Positions 42,939 through 52,756 of a stretch of DNA of 64,000 bases are shown here, piece after piece (positions within the stretch are counted from its first letter, which is position 1; each line of letters begins with the position of its first letter). This DNA comes from Deltaproteobacteria bacterium (GTDB taxonomy: Bacteria > BMS3Abin14). The notes below the pieces were generated by a model. It saw nothing but the letters and a program-made list of their open reading frames with translations, made no database searches and was not told the DNA's origin. Both the position numbers and the translations under genes were made by a program. Where the stretch lies: assembly GCA_013151915.1 (NCBI GenBank), contig JAADHJ010000010.1:1-64000 (forward strand). Reading direction: 5' to 3'.

Positions 42939-43409
42939 TCAGAGCTGCCGCAGAAGATTGGCCATTTCTATGGCCCCCGCGGCAGCCTCGTAACCCTTGT
43001 TCCCGGCTTTAGCGCCCGCCCGATCCACGGCCTGTTCAAGGCTGTCGGCGGTAATGACCCCGAACGTTACAGGAACTCCGGAAGTCATGGATACCTGAGC
43101 AATCCCTTTGGTCACCTCGGCGGCAATAAAATCAAAATGAGGCGTTTGCCCGCGGATGACGGCGCCCACACAGACTACCGCGTCCACTTCTCCCGTCTCA
43201 ACGACTCTCCGGGCAATCACGGGTATCTCGAAGGAACCCGGCACCCTGTAGACGGCAATATCTTCCTCCTCAGCGCCATGCCGGAGAAGGCAGTCGATAG
43301 CACCGTTGATCAACCTGTCGGTAATAAAGTCGTTAAACCGGGAAGCAATGACGGCAACATTAAGCCCTTTCGCGTCCAGCTTTCCCTCTATCGTTCTGTA
43401 TCCGCCCAT
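42939..43409 (-). CDS. ribH: 6,7-dimethyl-8-ribityllumazine synthase
   Basis: The 156-residue protein has the lumazine synthase blocks [24 protein letters not shown], the substrate-binding [15 protein letters not shown] (His catalytic) and [17 protein letters not shown]. It condenses ribitylaminouracil with dihydroxybutanone phosphate. The ATG at 43409 follows GGAGG with 6-base spacing; a longer frame at 43427 is not needed. Part of the ribD-ribE-ribBA-ribH set. Confidence 0.95.
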   Translation of the reverse strand: MGGYRTIEGKLDAKGLNVAVIASRFNDFITDRLINGAIDCLLRHGAEEEDIAVYRVPGSFEIPVIARRVVETGEVDAVVCVGAVIRGQTPHFDFIAAEVTKGIAQVSMTSGVPVTFGVITADSLEQAVDRAGAKAGNKGYEAAAGAIEMANLLRQL

Positions 43410-43435
43410 AAAGATCCTCCATTTCAAGAGGGTAG

Positions 43436-44638
43436 TTATACCTTCCTCAGAAGATGGCCCATCTTGGCTTTTTTCGTCTGGAGGTAGCGAAGATTCTCAT
43501 CCCTGGCCGTAACCTCGATGGGAATCCGCTCCACAACCTGAAGGCCGTAGCCCTCGAGACCCACGATCTTCTTGGGATTGTTCGTCAGGAGCCTGATTTC
43601 AGACACCCCCAGGTCAACGAGAATCTGCGCTCCTATACCGTAATCACGAAGGTCCGGCGCGAACCCCAGTTCGAGATTGGCCTCGACTGTGTCTCTTCCC
43701 TCATCCTGAAGCTGGTAGGCCTTCAGTTTGTTGGTCAACCCTATTCCACGGCCCTCCTGGCTCATGTAGAGGAATATCCCTGTGCCCTCTTCCTTGATCA
43801 TCTTGAGGGCGTTCTCCATCTGTTCACCGCAGTCACATCGCAGGGAATGGAAAACATCACCGGTAAGGCATTCGGAATGCACCCTCACCAAGGTCGGTGA
43901 ATCCGGAGTTATCTCGCCGATTACAAGAGCTATGTGTTCCTGACCGTCGACCGCGTTTTGAAAGCCGTGAGCGGTGAAATCACCGAAACGGGTGGGAAGA
44001 AGTGTAATGGCGACCCTTTCGACCAGCCGCTCATGCCGCATCCGGTATTTTACCAGGTCCTCGATGGTAACGATCTTGAGCCCGAAACGCCTGGCAACGA
44101 CCCGCAGTTGGGGCATCCGGGCCATGGTTCCATCCTCATTCATAATCTCGCAAATTACACCGGCAGGCCTGGAACCGGCGAGGCGGGCAAGGTCAACGGA
44201 ACCCTCCGTCTGGCCGGCCCGCACCAGAACCCCGCCTTTTCTGGCCCTAATGGGGAATATATGGCCCGGCCTGGCCAGATTTTCCGGCCTGCAGTTATCA
44301 TCGATGACGGTCCGGATGGTATGTGCCCTGTCACTGGCGGAGATACCGGTCGATATGCCCTGCCTGGCCTCAATGGAAACCGTAAAGGCGGTGCCGTATT
44401 TGGCTGTGTTGTCCGGAACCATTTGAGTAAGGTTCAACTGCTCACACTTTTCCTCAGTTAATGTCAGACAGACAAGCCCACGGCCGTGAAGGGCCATAAA
44501 ATTGATGATTTCCGGCGTGACCATTTCGGCCGCCACCATGAAATCCCCCTCATTTTCCCGGTCCTCGTCATCGACCAATATTATCGGTTTTCCGGCCCTG
44601 ACATCCTCAAGGGCATCCTCGATGGTGGAGATCGGCAC
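43436..44638 (-). CDS. ribBA: Bifunctional 3,4-dihydroxy-2-butanone 4-phosphate synthase / GTP cyclohydrolase II
   Basis: The 400-residue protein fuses a DHBP synthase domain (residues 1-200: [12 protein letters not shown] near 21-32, HTPAxxRAG-type region with [10 protein letters not shown]) to a GTP cyclohydrolase II domain (205-400: zinc motif [15 protein letters not shown], catalytic [11 protein letters not shown]). It supplies both precursors of riboflavin. The GTG start follows GGGAGGG. It lies between ribE and ribH. Confidence 0.96.
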   Translation of the reverse strand: MPISTIEDALEDVRAGKPIILVDDEDRENEGDFMVAAEMVTPEIINFMALHGRGLVCLTLTEEKCEQLNLTQMVPDNTAKYGTAFTVSIEARQGISTGISASDRAHTIRTVIDDNCRPENLARPGHIFPIRARKGGVLVRAGQTEGSVDLARLAGSRPAGVICEIMNEDGTMARMPQLRVVARRFGLKIVTIEDLVKYRMRHERLVERVAITLLPTRFGDFTAHGFQNAVDGQEHIALVIGEITPDSPTLVRVHSECLTGDVFHSLRCDCGEQMENALKMIKEEGTGIFLYMSQEGRGIGLTNKLKAYQLQDEGRDTVEANLELGFAPDLRDYGIGAQILVDLGVSEIRLLTNNPKKIVGLEGYGLQVVERIPIEVTARDENLRYLQTKKAKMGHLLRKV

Positions 44639-44647
44639 AATCCCTCC

Positions 44648-45304
44648 CTAGTCTGCGATAAATCCCGAGTCTACAAGCTTATCCATGGTAAGTCCCGGGG
44701 TGTTTTCGCCATGGATAACCGCATCAACCGCGGACCTGACATACTTCATTATGAGATCAGGCTCCAAGTTAACAGAGTCACCTTGGCTTTTCAATCCAAA
44801 GGTCGTTTTTCCAAAGGTTTCCGGGATGATGGCCACCGAAAACCGATCCTTCCATCCGTTAATAATCGTAAGGCTTACACCGTCCACAGCGACGGAGGCT
44901 TTGGGTACGGCATAAGGGGCAAAATCCGGTGGAAACAGGACTTCAAGATCGAAGGAAGCTCCGGTGCGTTTGAGGACCTGGATGCGCCCTTTGGCCTCCA
45001 CGTGCCCTGCCACAAGATGCCCGCCTATTCGGTCGCCAAAGGAAAGCGCTCTCTCCAGATTGACCGTCTTCCCGATCCGCGCCGAACCGAAGGTGGTTCT
45101 GTCGAGGGTCTCATTGGAGAGAAAACAGGCGAAACGGTCATGGGCTCGGCTCTCGACCGTCAGGCACACGCCATCCACCGCAATACTGTCCCCCGACTTG
45201 GTACCTTCGAGTACCAGGGAACAAAGGATCTCCATCCCGGCCCCGCCGTCCACGCGATTCAGACCCGATATTTTCCCTTTTTCTTCAACAATTCCGGTAA
45301 ACAT
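44648..45304 (-). CDS. ribE: Riboflavin synthase, alpha subunit
   Basis: The 218-residue protein opens with the MFTGIVEE signature and has two lumazine-binding halves ([13 protein letters not shown] in the first, [12 protein letters not shown] in the second). It dismutates two lumazines into riboflavin and ribitylaminouracil. The ATG at 45304 follows AGGAG. The C-terminus is slightly longer than usual. A short TGCAC-rich tandem lies upstream, between this gene and ribD. Confidence 0.95.
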   Translation of the reverse strand: MFTGIVEEKGKISGLNRVDGGAGMEILCSLVLEGTKSGDSIAVDGVCLTVESRAHDRFACFLSNETLDRTTFGSARIGKTVNLERALSFGDRIGGHLVAGHVEAKGRIQVLKRTGASFDLEVLFPPDFAPYAVPKASVAVDGVSLTIINGWKDRFSVAIIPETFGKTTFGLKSQGDSVNLEPDLIMKYVRSAVDAVIHGENTPGLTMDKLVDSGFIAD

Positions 45305-45320
45305 CTCTAAACTCCTGTGC

Positions 45321-45350
45321 ACCAGTGCACTTATGCACTAATGCATTATA
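45321..45350 (+). repeat. Short TGCACTTA-type tandem run
   Basis: TGCACCAG, TGCACTTA, TGCACTAA and TGCATTA units of about 8 bases follow each other between ribE and ribD. The run reaches the ribD stop codon. It resembles the heptamer arrays elsewhere in style but not in sequence. Confidence 0.4.
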
Positions 45351-46449
45351 AGCACCTGTCCGCGGTAATGCGAACATCACCTCCCACCCTGCGGCATCGG
45401 ACGATATCAAACCTCGGGGCATCTCCAAGCGCTTCGAGTGCCAAAGGGCCCATGGCGGAAATGCCCTCGGAACCGACCAGAATGGGCGCGATGAAGGCCT
45501 CTATCCGACATATCGCATCCTCTTTGACAAACCATGCAGCTGTCTTTCCACCACCCTCGACCATCAGATGGATAATCCCCTTTTCGACGAGGCGCCTCCC
45601 CAGCGAAGGCCAGGAAAAAAGTCCGTTGGCGATGGGGAGCTTTACCAGCTTTATACCCATGTTGTTGAAAGCCTTTGCCCGTTTTTCCGCAACCTTCTCG
45701 TCTACAACAATCATGGTTCTGCCATCCTTCCCCCGGGCGACCACTTTGGCTGTAAAGGGGGTTTTCAAGGACGGGTCCAGAACGATCCTCCACGGCTGAA
45801 CCTTCGACCTGACGGCCCTGACCGTTAATTCCGGGTCGTCGGCAAGAACGGTCCCTACGCCCACGAGAACGGCATCGGCCCGGGAACGCAGGCGGTGAGC
45901 GGCTTTTCTCGATTCCTTTCCGGTTATCCACCGCGACTGTCCACCGAAGGTGGCGATCCTGCCATCGAGGGTCAAAGCAGTCTTAAGGGTTACATAGGGA
46001 AGAGCATTGGCCACGTAATAGAAAAAGGCCCTGTTGATCTCACGCGATTCCTCCCCGAGAAGACCCTCCGAAACCTCGATTCCAGCCCTTCTCAGGATTT
46101 CGAAACCCTCCCCGTTGACGTCAGGGTTCGGATCCCGACAACCAGCGACCAAACGGCTGATGCCGGCCTGGATGATTCGGTCCGTACACGGCGGTGTGCG
46201 ACCATAATGGCTGCACGGTTCCAGGTTCACGTACAGGGTGGCTCCCCTGGTCCGGCTACCGGCCCGGTCGATGGCCAGGATCTCGGCATGCGGCTTGCCC
46301 GGAAGTCTATGCCATCCCTCGCCGACGACACTGCCGCCGCGCACCAGCACCGCCCCGACCATAGGGTTGGGGTGCGTTGTTCCTACCCCTCTCGCGGCAA
46401 GCCTCAGCACCCGTTTCATAAAAGACCTGTCAATCGAGGTCTGCGTCAC
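45346..46449 (-). CDS. ribD: Bifunctional riboflavin biosynthesis deaminase/reductase RibD
   Basis: The 367-residue protein joins a zinc-dependent deaminase domain (HAEILAIDRAG and PCSHYGRTPPC motifs, residues about 50-85) with a reductase domain from about 150 (VTLKTALTLDGRIAT; GVGTVLADDPELTVR). It performs the second and third steps of riboflavin synthesis. It starts with GTG overlapping the prfB stop as GTGA, so riboflavin synthesis is translationally coupled to release factor 2. No FMN riboswitch could be found upstream. Confidence 0.95.
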   Translation of the reverse strand: MTQTSIDRSFMKRVLRLAARGVGTTHPNPMVGAVLVRGGSVVGEGWHRLPGKPHAEILAIDRAGSRTRGATLYVNLEPCSHYGRTPPCTDRIIQAGISRLVAGCRDPNPDVNGEGFEILRRAGIEVSEGLLGEESREINRAFFYYVANALPYVTLKTALTLDGRIATFGGQSRWITGKESRKAAHRLRSRADAVLVGVGTVLADDPELTVRAVRSKVQPWRIVLDPSLKTPFTAKVVARGKDGRTMIVVDEKVAEKRAKAFNNMGIKLVKLPIANGLFSWPSLGRRLVEKGIIHLMVEGGGKTAAWFVKEDAICRIEAFIAPILVGSEGISAMGPLALEALGDAPRFDIVRCRRVGGDVRITADRCL

Positions 46450-47556
46450 CCCAGACTCTCTATCAGGTAGGACTGGATAAATCCGTCCAGGTCCCCATCC
46501 AGAACCGCATCAGCGTTCCCGGACTCATAACCGGTCCTGTGATCCTTGACCATCCTGTAGGGGTGAAGAACATAGCTGCGTATCTGGCTGCCCCAGGCGA
46601 TCTCTTTCTTCCCTTCCTGGAGCTTGGCAAACTTCTCATCCCTTTCACGCTTGGCCAGCTCAAAGAGTCTTGCACGAAGGATTCGCATGGCGGTGGCCTT
46701 GTTCTTGTGTTGGGACCTCTCGTTCTGGCAGGTAACGACAATACCGGTCGGAAGATGGGTGATCCTGACGGCCGAGTCTGTTACGTTGACATGCTGCCCC
46801 CCGGCTCCACTTGATCTGTAGGTGTCGATCCGAAGGTCTTTTTCTTCAATCTCCACTTCCATGTCATCCTCAACTTCAGGGTAGACAAAGACCGAAGCAA
46901 AAGAGGTGTGCCGCCTTTTGTTGGCATCGAACGGGGAGATGCGAACCAGACGATGAACCCCGATTTCCGCCTTCAGGTAACCGAAGGCGTAATCCCCTTC
47001 AACTGCTATGGTCACGCTCTTTATCCCTGCCTCCTCGGCCGGCTGAAGGTCGAGTATTTCAGAGGCAAACCCCCTGCGCTCGGCCCATCTGATGTACATG
47101 CGGAAAAGGCTCTGCGCCCAATCCTGCGACTCGACCCCGCCCGCGCCCGGATTGATGGCCAACAGCGCATTCCTCGAATCCGCCTCATCACCGAGGAGCG
47201 ATTCGAATTCCATCTCCGAAAGGGCTTTTTCAGCATCCTGAAGGAGTGGGAGGTATTCCTTCAGGAGAGCAGGGCCTCCATCCTTGTCCTCTTCCATGAG
47301 TTCAGCAGCGGCGCCAAGATCATCGAGCATTCCCCGAATGCGTCCGGATCTATCGATTTCTCTCTTGAGCCGGCTGATCTCTCTGGTCTTGACCTGCGCT
47401 TTCTCCTGGTCCTTCCAGAAATCCGGGGCGGTGGTATCCTTCTCAAGCTGCTTTAGTTTGGCCGCTTTTCCAACCAGGTCAAAGATGCCTCCCGAGGGAG
47501 TCCAGCTTTTCGGCTGCGTTGCCTATGGCGAGTTTGAATCCTTCCAGATTTTCCAT
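46446..47556 (-). CDS. prfB: Peptide chain release factor 2, with programmed +1 frameshift
   Basis: The gene starts at ATG 47556 (RBS AAGGAG) and reads 25 codons to an in-frame TGA (47479-47481). The site is CTTTGAC at 47484-47478, preceded by the SD-like GGGAGG (47493-47488) with exactly CAT between. This matches the classical prfB autoregulatory frameshift (E. coli: AGGGGG TAT CTT TGA C). After +1 shift the protein continues for a total of about 369 residues, with the GGQ motif in SSGAGGQHVN. It ends peptides at UGA and UAA. A simple ORF finder sees only the last 294 residues. It overlaps lnt by 34 bp and ribD by 4 bp. Confidence 0.95.
47478..47493 (-). promoter_or_regulatory. Programmed +1 ribosomal frameshift site of prfB
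   Basis: On the minus strand the site reads GGGAGGCATCTTTGAC. The internal SD-like GGGAGG lies 3 bases before the CTT codon, and UGA is the stop that RF2 itself reads. Low RF2 favours the shift to GAC. All elements and spacing agree with the known mechanism. Confidence 0.93.
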
Positions 47557-49064
47557 GGTTTTCTCCTTGTCCCGAAAAGTTTTCTTGAAATAGCTAATAT
47601 TATCACAAAGGCAGATATATAGACAATCAGGTCGCCCACCCGGCAATAGAAGGTCCTCTTCCCGCCCGTTTCCAGCGTGGCGGTAATGGTTCCCCTGCGG
47701 AACAGGCCGAGGGACTTAACCATGTGCCCTCTCCTGTCGAAGATCGCCGAAATTCCCGTATTAGCGGCCCGAATCAGCGGGACGCCGTTTTCGGCCGCCC
47801 TGACGGCGGAGGCCGCAAGATGCTGGTGCGGACCCCACGATTTTCCGAACCAGGCATCGTTGGTTAAATTCAGAAGGATTTCCGCTCCACGGCGGACCTG
47901 CTCACGGGCCAGGTCAGGAAATGTGGATTCGAAGCAGATGAGGGTTCCAGCCGGAACAGGTGTACTGAAAGGCCCCTTCATGCGGCCCGGCATGAATTCC
48001 CCTGAACCGGGAACCATTTTCTCCAAAAAACCCAGGACACGATGGAATGGAATGTATTCCCCGAACGGCACAAGCCTGACCTTGTCGTACCATTCCTCAT
48101 CGCCGTCAGGGCCGATGTGATATGCGCGGTTGAAATAGACCAGTTCACCGCCCCTGACACCAAAGGCGGGGCTGCCGAAGACGAGATGAACCTTCTCCTT
48201 CCGGGTAAAATCGCGGATCCTGTCGGCGAACTCCTGCTCGGTCTGATAATAAAATGGAACAGCGGCCTCGGGCCAGACAATGAGGTCGGATCCCTTGAGG
48301 TCAGCCCCACGGGAAAGGCCGATATAGGTGTTAAGGGTCTCCTCCCGCATGGACTTCTCCCACTTTATCTCCTGAGGGAAGTCTCCCTGGACAACACTTA
48401 CGGTAATCTCGCGTTGGGCCCCTTCGTCCCCCGAAAAATGCCCCAGGGAAAACACGGACGTCGCCAACACAAGTAAAACACCGACTCTCGTCAGAAACCC
48501 GCGCCGGTTTCCTTCCACCACCGATTCAACAATTTCCAGCAGGAGAACGCTCACCAGGATGCACAGGAAGGATACCCCAAAGACGCCCACCAACCCGTAA
48601 AGGGGAAGGACAGGGGATGTTTTCCAGAACCCGGATCCGAGAATAAGCCATGGGAAAGGGGCCGGAAACCGGGAGCGGGCGGCTTCCGTAAGTACCCACA
48701 CCGAGGGAAGGATAATCGCCGGCCATGGACCTCCTGCCTTTTTGACAAGGGGAACAACCGCTGTAAACACTCCCGGGTAAACGGCAAGGATGGCGCCCAG
48801 GATAACAATGGCCAATTGATTGAATGGAAAGGGGATTCCACCATAACGGGAAAGAGTCTGGGATATCCAGTTCAGAGAAACGAAAAACCAGATGAACCCG
48901 GCAAGCCACCCGTAAAAAAAGGCGGCTCCGGCAGTCAAACGTCGGACGGAGAAAAGAAGCGGAACCAGGGCAACCGGAGCCAACCATCCCATGTCAGGTC
49001 CGGGGAAAGTCAGGATCAACAGCGCTGATGATGCAAGAATTCCGGCGAGAGGCCCGGCCCTCAT
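47523..49064 (-). CDS. lnt: Apolipoprotein N-acyltransferase
   Basis: The 513-residue protein has about seven membrane segments in the first 210 residues and a nitrilase-like periplasmic domain. The domain has the catalytic Glu in IVWPEAAVPF, the Lys in the RKEKVHLVFG region and the Cys in GTLICFESTFPD. It adds the third acyl chain to lipoproteins, which fits a Gram-negative envelope with LptE. It overlaps the corC gene by one base and prfB by 34 bases. Confidence 0.93.
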   Translation of the reverse strand: MRAGPLAGILASSALLILTFPGPDMGWLAPVALVPLLFSVRRLTAGAAFFYGWLAGFIWFFVSLNWISQTLSRYGGIPFPFNQLAIVILGAILAVYPGVFTAVVPLVKKAGGPWPAIILPSVWVLTEAARSRFPAPFPWLILGSGFWKTSPVLPLYGLVGVFGVSFLCILVSVLLLEIVESVVEGNRRGFLTRVGVLLVLATSVFSLGHFSGDEGAQREITVSVVQGDFPQEIKWEKSMREETLNTYIGLSRGADLKGSDLIVWPEAAVPFYYQTEQEFADRIRDFTRKEKVHLVFGSPAFGVRGGELVYFNRAYHIGPDGDEEWYDKVRLVPFGEYIPFHRVLGFLEKMVPGSGEFMPGRMKGPFSTPVPAGTLICFESTFPDLAREQVRRGAEILLNLTNDAWFGKSWGPHQHLAASAVRAAENGVPLIRAANTGISAIFDRRGHMVKSLGLFRRGTITATLETGGKRTFYCRVGDLIVYISAFVIILAISRKLFGTRRKPWKIWKDSNSP

Positions 49065-49882
49065 TATGTTTTAAAGTCCCCGTTTTCCGACTTGGTCACC
49101 AGTATCCTGGTGACCTTTCTGGCATCGGCCTCCTCAATTGTAAAATGGAGAGAACCCACCTCACACTGTTCTCCACGCGCGGGCACATGTCCCAGAGTGT
49201 GGCTGATAAAACCGCCCAAGGTATCGTAATCACCCCTTGCAAGGGATACACCCAGTTTGTCCTCGAAATCCTCGATATGAAACCGCGCGTCAAAAATGTA
49301 TTTTCCATCATCCAATTTGGTAAACGGGATCTGCTCCTCTGCGTCGTACTCATCCTGGATATCCCCGACAATCTCCTCAAGAATATCTTCAATGGTAATA
49401 AGGCCGGCTGTCCCGCCGTATTCGTCAACCGCGACGGCCATGTGAACCCTCCTGGCCTTGAACTCCTTCAGAAGATCCCCGATCGTCTTTCCTTCCGGGA
49501 TGAAGTAGGCCTTGTGGAAAAGACTCCCCAGGTTGATTTCATCCGGAGTCTTGCCCCAGTACTTGAGCAGGTCCTTCGCGTAGAGGATTCCAAGGATATG
49601 GTCGATATCCCCGTCATAAACCGGGATTCGGCTGTGGCCGGCGGCGATAATCGTCTCGAGAACCTGTTCGAGGGGCATATCCTTTTCAATGGCTACGATA
49701 TCGGTCCTGGGGACCAGGACCTCCCGCACGCGCGTCTCATCGAGATCCAGGACGGCATCGATCATAGCGTGTTCGTCGCGGTTGATAACCCCTTCCTGCT
49801 CCCCTTCCTCAATGAGGCTCTGGATCTCCTCTTCCGTGACGTGCAGACCGAAAAGTCTTCGCACAAATGTTTTCATCCGCAT
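49064..49882 (-). CDS. corC: CorC/HlyC-type CBS-domain protein
   Basis: The 272-residue cytoplasmic protein carries two CBS domains (about 60-180: VLVPRTDIVAIEKDMPLEQV and YAKDLLKYW; VAVDEYGGTAGLITIEDILEEIVG) and a C-terminal CorC_HlyC domain (about 190-270). Members regulate Mg2+/Co2+ efflux or stabilise membranes. There is no DUF21 membrane domain, as in E. coli CorC (YbeX). The ybeY-corC-lnt order is conserved in many bacteria. Confidence 0.92.
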   Translation of the reverse strand: MRMKTFVRRLFGLHVTEEEIQSLIEEGEQEGVINRDEHAMIDAVLDLDETRVREVLVPRTDIVAIEKDMPLEQVLETIIAAGHSRIPVYDGDIDHILGILYAKDLLKYWGKTPDEINLGSLFHKAYFIPEGKTIGDLLKEFKARRVHMAVAVDEYGGTAGLITIEDILEEIVGDIQDEYDAEEQIPFTKLDDGKYIFDARFHIEDFEDKLGVSLARGDYDTLGGFISHTLGHVPARGEQCEVGSLHFTIEEADARKVTRILVTKSENGDFKT

Positions 49883-49934
49883 GATAATCCGCCTCACTAC
49901 TTATGGCTGGACCAAAATACCGGTGAGGGACGGT

Positions 49935-50387
49935 TCAGATGACATATCGGTCTTCCAGGTTTCTCATGGTATTCACCTCTTCCTCACTTCCCTCATGATC
50001 ATATCCGAGAAGGTGCAGAACGCCATGGGCCAGCAGCCTTCGAAGCTCTACCTCCAGGTCCGTTCCAAGCTCCCGCGCCTGCTCTTTGGCACGATCCATT
50101 GAGATCACCACGTCCCCGAGAAGGCAAGGCCCTCCGGCGGAAGACAGGACCTCACCCTCCTGCTGGGAAAAAGAGAGAACGTCAGTCGCACTGTCTACTC
50201 CACGGTACTGCCTGTTGAGATCCCTGATCTCCCGGTCATCGGTTAGATATAGGCTCAATTCTCCATCAACTCTGCCCAAGTCTTTTAATATTCTGGAGGC
50301 CAGGATCTTCAACATCCTCATGTACGGTTTCGACTCGGTGGTTCTGCTCTCTATCAGAACCAATGGTCTTTCTTCCCTTTTTATCAT
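49935..50387 (-). CDS. ybeY: Endoribonuclease YbeY, rRNA maturation factor
   Basis: The 150-residue protein has the zinc-binding motif HGVLHLLGYDH near the end and the block YRGVDSATDVLSF. It functions in 16S rRNA 3' maturation and ribosome quality control. I chose the ATG at 50387, which follows GAGG, so the gene overlaps the upstream pgpH-like gene by 122 bp; the frames differ. A longer frame to 50426 is possible. Confidence 0.92.
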   Translation of the reverse strand: MIKREERPLVLIESRTTESKPYMRMLKILASRILKDLGRVDGELSLYLTDDREIRDLNRQYRGVDSATDVLSFSQQEGEVLSSAGGPCLLGDVVISMDRAKEQARELGTDLEVELRRLLAHGVLHLLGYDHEGSEEEVNTMRNLEDRYVI

Positions 50388-52755
50388 CCCTTTCCTCAGC
50401 AGTGGCCCGAAGGTCCGGATAGTCAATCCTGTGATGAAAAATACCGGTAATGGTCCTGGTGAAGCTTTTGGCGATCTGGTGAAGGTCCTTAAGGGTCAGG
50501 TCCGATTCATCCAGTTGCCCGTCGATGAAGATATCATTAATAATTTTCTGAACCAGTCCACGAATCCTGGCAGGAGTGGGATCCGTCAGAACCTTGGAGG
50601 CTGCCTCCACTGCATCGGCCAGCATTATAAGGGCTGCCTCGCGGCTCTGGGGCTTGGGCCCGAAGTAGCGAAAATCCCTTTCATCCACAGTCTGAACGGA
50701 AGGGTCTTCCATATCCTTGGCCTTATTGAAAAAGAAGGTTATCAGGCGGGTTCCGTGATGCTGTTTGATGATATCCACCATCCTCCTGGGGAGGTGTTGT
50801 TCCCGCGCCACTTCCACACCGTCCTTAACATGGGCGGTGAGAATCAGAGCGCTCATGTTGGGTGAAAGTTTTTCATGACGGTTGCCCCGGCCTTCCTGGT
50901 TTTCCACAAAATACTCGGGCTTGTTGATCTTGCCCACATCATGGTACAGGGCGGCAACTTTGGTCAGGAGCGGGTTGGCCCCGATCTCCTCGGCGGCAGC
51001 TTCCGCAAGCGACCCGACAAGCACGCTATGATGATAGCTTCCCGGTGCCCTCAGGATCATCTTCTTGAGGATAGGCTGATTAAGGTTGGCGAGTTCCATG
51101 AGTTTCATGTCGGTACCCACGCGAAAACCGGATTCCATGATGGGAAGGGCGAGGGAAACAATGAGAGAGGCAACGATTCCGCCGCCAACAGCAAAAGGCA
51201 GCTGCCATAGGGTTCCGATGGTAAACAGCTCACTGCTTTTGAGCACGTTGACGAGAGCGAGAAGAGCGCTTACCCCTCCCACCGCCAGGCCCGCCTTGAC
51301 AAGGGAGGACCTCTGGCGGCAGTGAATTACGCTGAAGGATGCGACTACCCCGCCGATGAATGAGTAGAGGAAGGTCATCAGGCTCCATTCAGTCAGCAGG
51401 GCGGAAAAAATGGATGTCAGGCCGGCGACTATGAAGCCCACTCTGACGGGAAAAAGGGTTGCGGCAATCATCGCTCCAGCGGAAAACGGCACCACGAGCG
51501 TTAACGTCGCCAGGGTCAGACCGGTGTAGGTAGCGGCGAGCGTCTGGACGAAGGCCAGGGAACCCTTCGTCAAAACCACCTGGAAGGCAATAATCACCAC
51601 AAGAATAACGAGACTTTGCGTATCCGTTGCTACCTTCCGATCGACCCGGAAAAGGACCCGGAAGAAGGTAAAAAGGACAATGGCTACAAGGATAAAAAGC
51701 CCCAGAATAAGGGTGACCCTCCCATCGCTGGGACCGGAATGGCTCAAGGCCCGGATTTTGACAATTTTTTCGTCGGTCAGTGGATCACCGGCCCTGACTA
51801 TGACCTCTCCCCTTTTTACCTGAAGATAGACAGGTTTCGTCTCCGTGACCGCTTTGATCCGACGCGCTTCGGTTTCGGAGCGGTTGAAGGTAAAATTTGG
51901 GCGTACCAGGTCCTGTGCCAGAACCTCAAGCAGTTGTTTGAGGCGGAGTTCGTGTCTGGACCACTTAACAGAGGAGAACACTTTTTTTACCCGCGCCCTC
52001 GCGGCCTTTTGAGAGAGGATGCCGGAAAAATCGTCCAGAACCATCTCCTGTGTAACAGCGTCCAGCGTCCTCACTGCTACACCTCTTCCCCGCTCCTTGA
52101 GAAGAAGTTCCCTGTTTGAAACGATGCCCATCCCGAGGATAGGCTGAAAGGATTCCACGAGGATCATTTGGCTCTTCTCGCTGAACCCATCGTTGAGAAG
52201 GGGGGCCATCTGTTCCAAAGAGACCCCGATGGACATGGATTCAATGAACTCCCGAACAGGTTCCGCCCTCGCCTTCTCAGCCTGTTTCCTGAACAGGTCG
52301 AGCTCCTCTTGAATCTGCGGCCTCGATTCCTTGGGGGCGTTCCGGTACCTGCTGATCAGTTCCTTTTCATCGCTCTGCTGATCCATGAGCAGGTTCCGCA
52401 TCTTCTGGAAAAAGAGCTTTATTTTACTGATTGTTTCGAGATCCTGCTTGCGGTCGAAATCGTAGACAGCAAGAACCGATGCCTTGGCCTCCAGTCTCCT
52501 TGCCTGGGTGGAAGCCTCATCCTCCACGAGAATCGACTTGGACGCCTTGATGTCGCTCTTCGCTATATCACCTGGCTGGTAGTCCGCGTTTGACGATTGA
52601 CGGAAAGGAATGAGAAGGTAGGTGATAAGTACAACGGTTACCCAGAACAGGACGGACCATTGGACTTCCCGGTCCCACTTAAACAGCTGCTTTATCCTGA
52701 AAGATCCGGAACCCGACGTTTTTTCCTCTTTTACAGGCGCCTGCGGTTTAGGCAT
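50266..52755 (-). CDS. pgpH: 7TM receptor with intracellular HD hydrolase (PgpH/YqfF family)
   Basis: The 829-residue protein has an N-terminal membrane anchor (about 32-48), a large extracytoplasmic domain, a run of seven membrane segments (about 350-540) and a C-terminal HD phosphohydrolase domain (HHSVLVGSLAEAA; YHDVGKINKP). In Firmicutes PgpH hydrolyses cyclic di-AMP. The enzyme here is likely a nucleotide phosphodiesterase, but the ligand is inferred. Its last about 40 codons overlap ybeY. It is coupled to phoH with one base between. Confidence 0.9.
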   Translation of the reverse strand: MPKPQAPVKEEKTSGSGSFRIKQLFKWDREVQWSVLFWVTVVLITYLLIPFRQSSNADYQPGDIAKSDIKASKSILVEDEASTQARRLEAKASVLAVYDFDRKQDLETISKIKLFFQKMRNLLMDQQSDEKELISRYRNAPKESRPQIQEELDLFRKQAEKARAEPVREFIESMSIGVSLEQMAPLLNDGFSEKSQMILVESFQPILGMGIVSNRELLLKERGRGVAVRTLDAVTQEMVLDDFSGILSQKAARARVKKVFSSVKWSRHELRLKQLLEVLAQDLVRPNFTFNRSETEARRIKAVTETKPVYLQVKRGEVIVRAGDPLTDEKIVKIRALSHSGPSDGRVTLILGLFILVAIVLFTFFRVLFRVDRKVATDTQSLVILVVIIAFQVVLTKGSLAFVQTLAATYTGLTLATLTLVVPFSAGAMIAATLFPVRVGFIVAGLTSIFSALLTEWSLMTFLYSFIGGVVASFSVIHCRQRSSLVKAGLAVGGVSALLALVNVLKSSELFTIGTLWQLPFAVGGGIVASLIVSLALPIMESGFRVGTDMKLMELANLNQPILKKMILRAPGSYHHSVLVGSLAEAAAEEIGANPLLTKVAALYHDVGKINKPEYFVENQEGRGNRHEKLSPNMSALILTAHVKDGVEVAREQHLPRRMVDIIKQHHGTRLITFFFNKAKDMEDPSVQTVDERDFRYFGPKPQSREAALIMLADAVEAASKVLTDPTPARIRGLVQKIINDIFIDGQLDESDLTLKDLHQIAKSFTRTITGIFHHRIDYPDLRATAEERDDKKGRKTIGSDREQNHRVETVHEDVEDPGLQNIKRLGQS

Positions 52756-52756
52756 G

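Noticed and set aside
46446-46600. FMN riboswitch in front of the riboflavin genes
   Set aside because: ribD overlaps prfB by 4 bp, and no conserved RFN-type blocks are seen in the region before ribD or ribE.
46446-47330. Truncated release factor 2 beginning at an internal ATG
   Set aside because: The upstream sequence continues the RF2 N-terminus in two frames joined at a classical CTTTGAC shift site, so the gene is intact.
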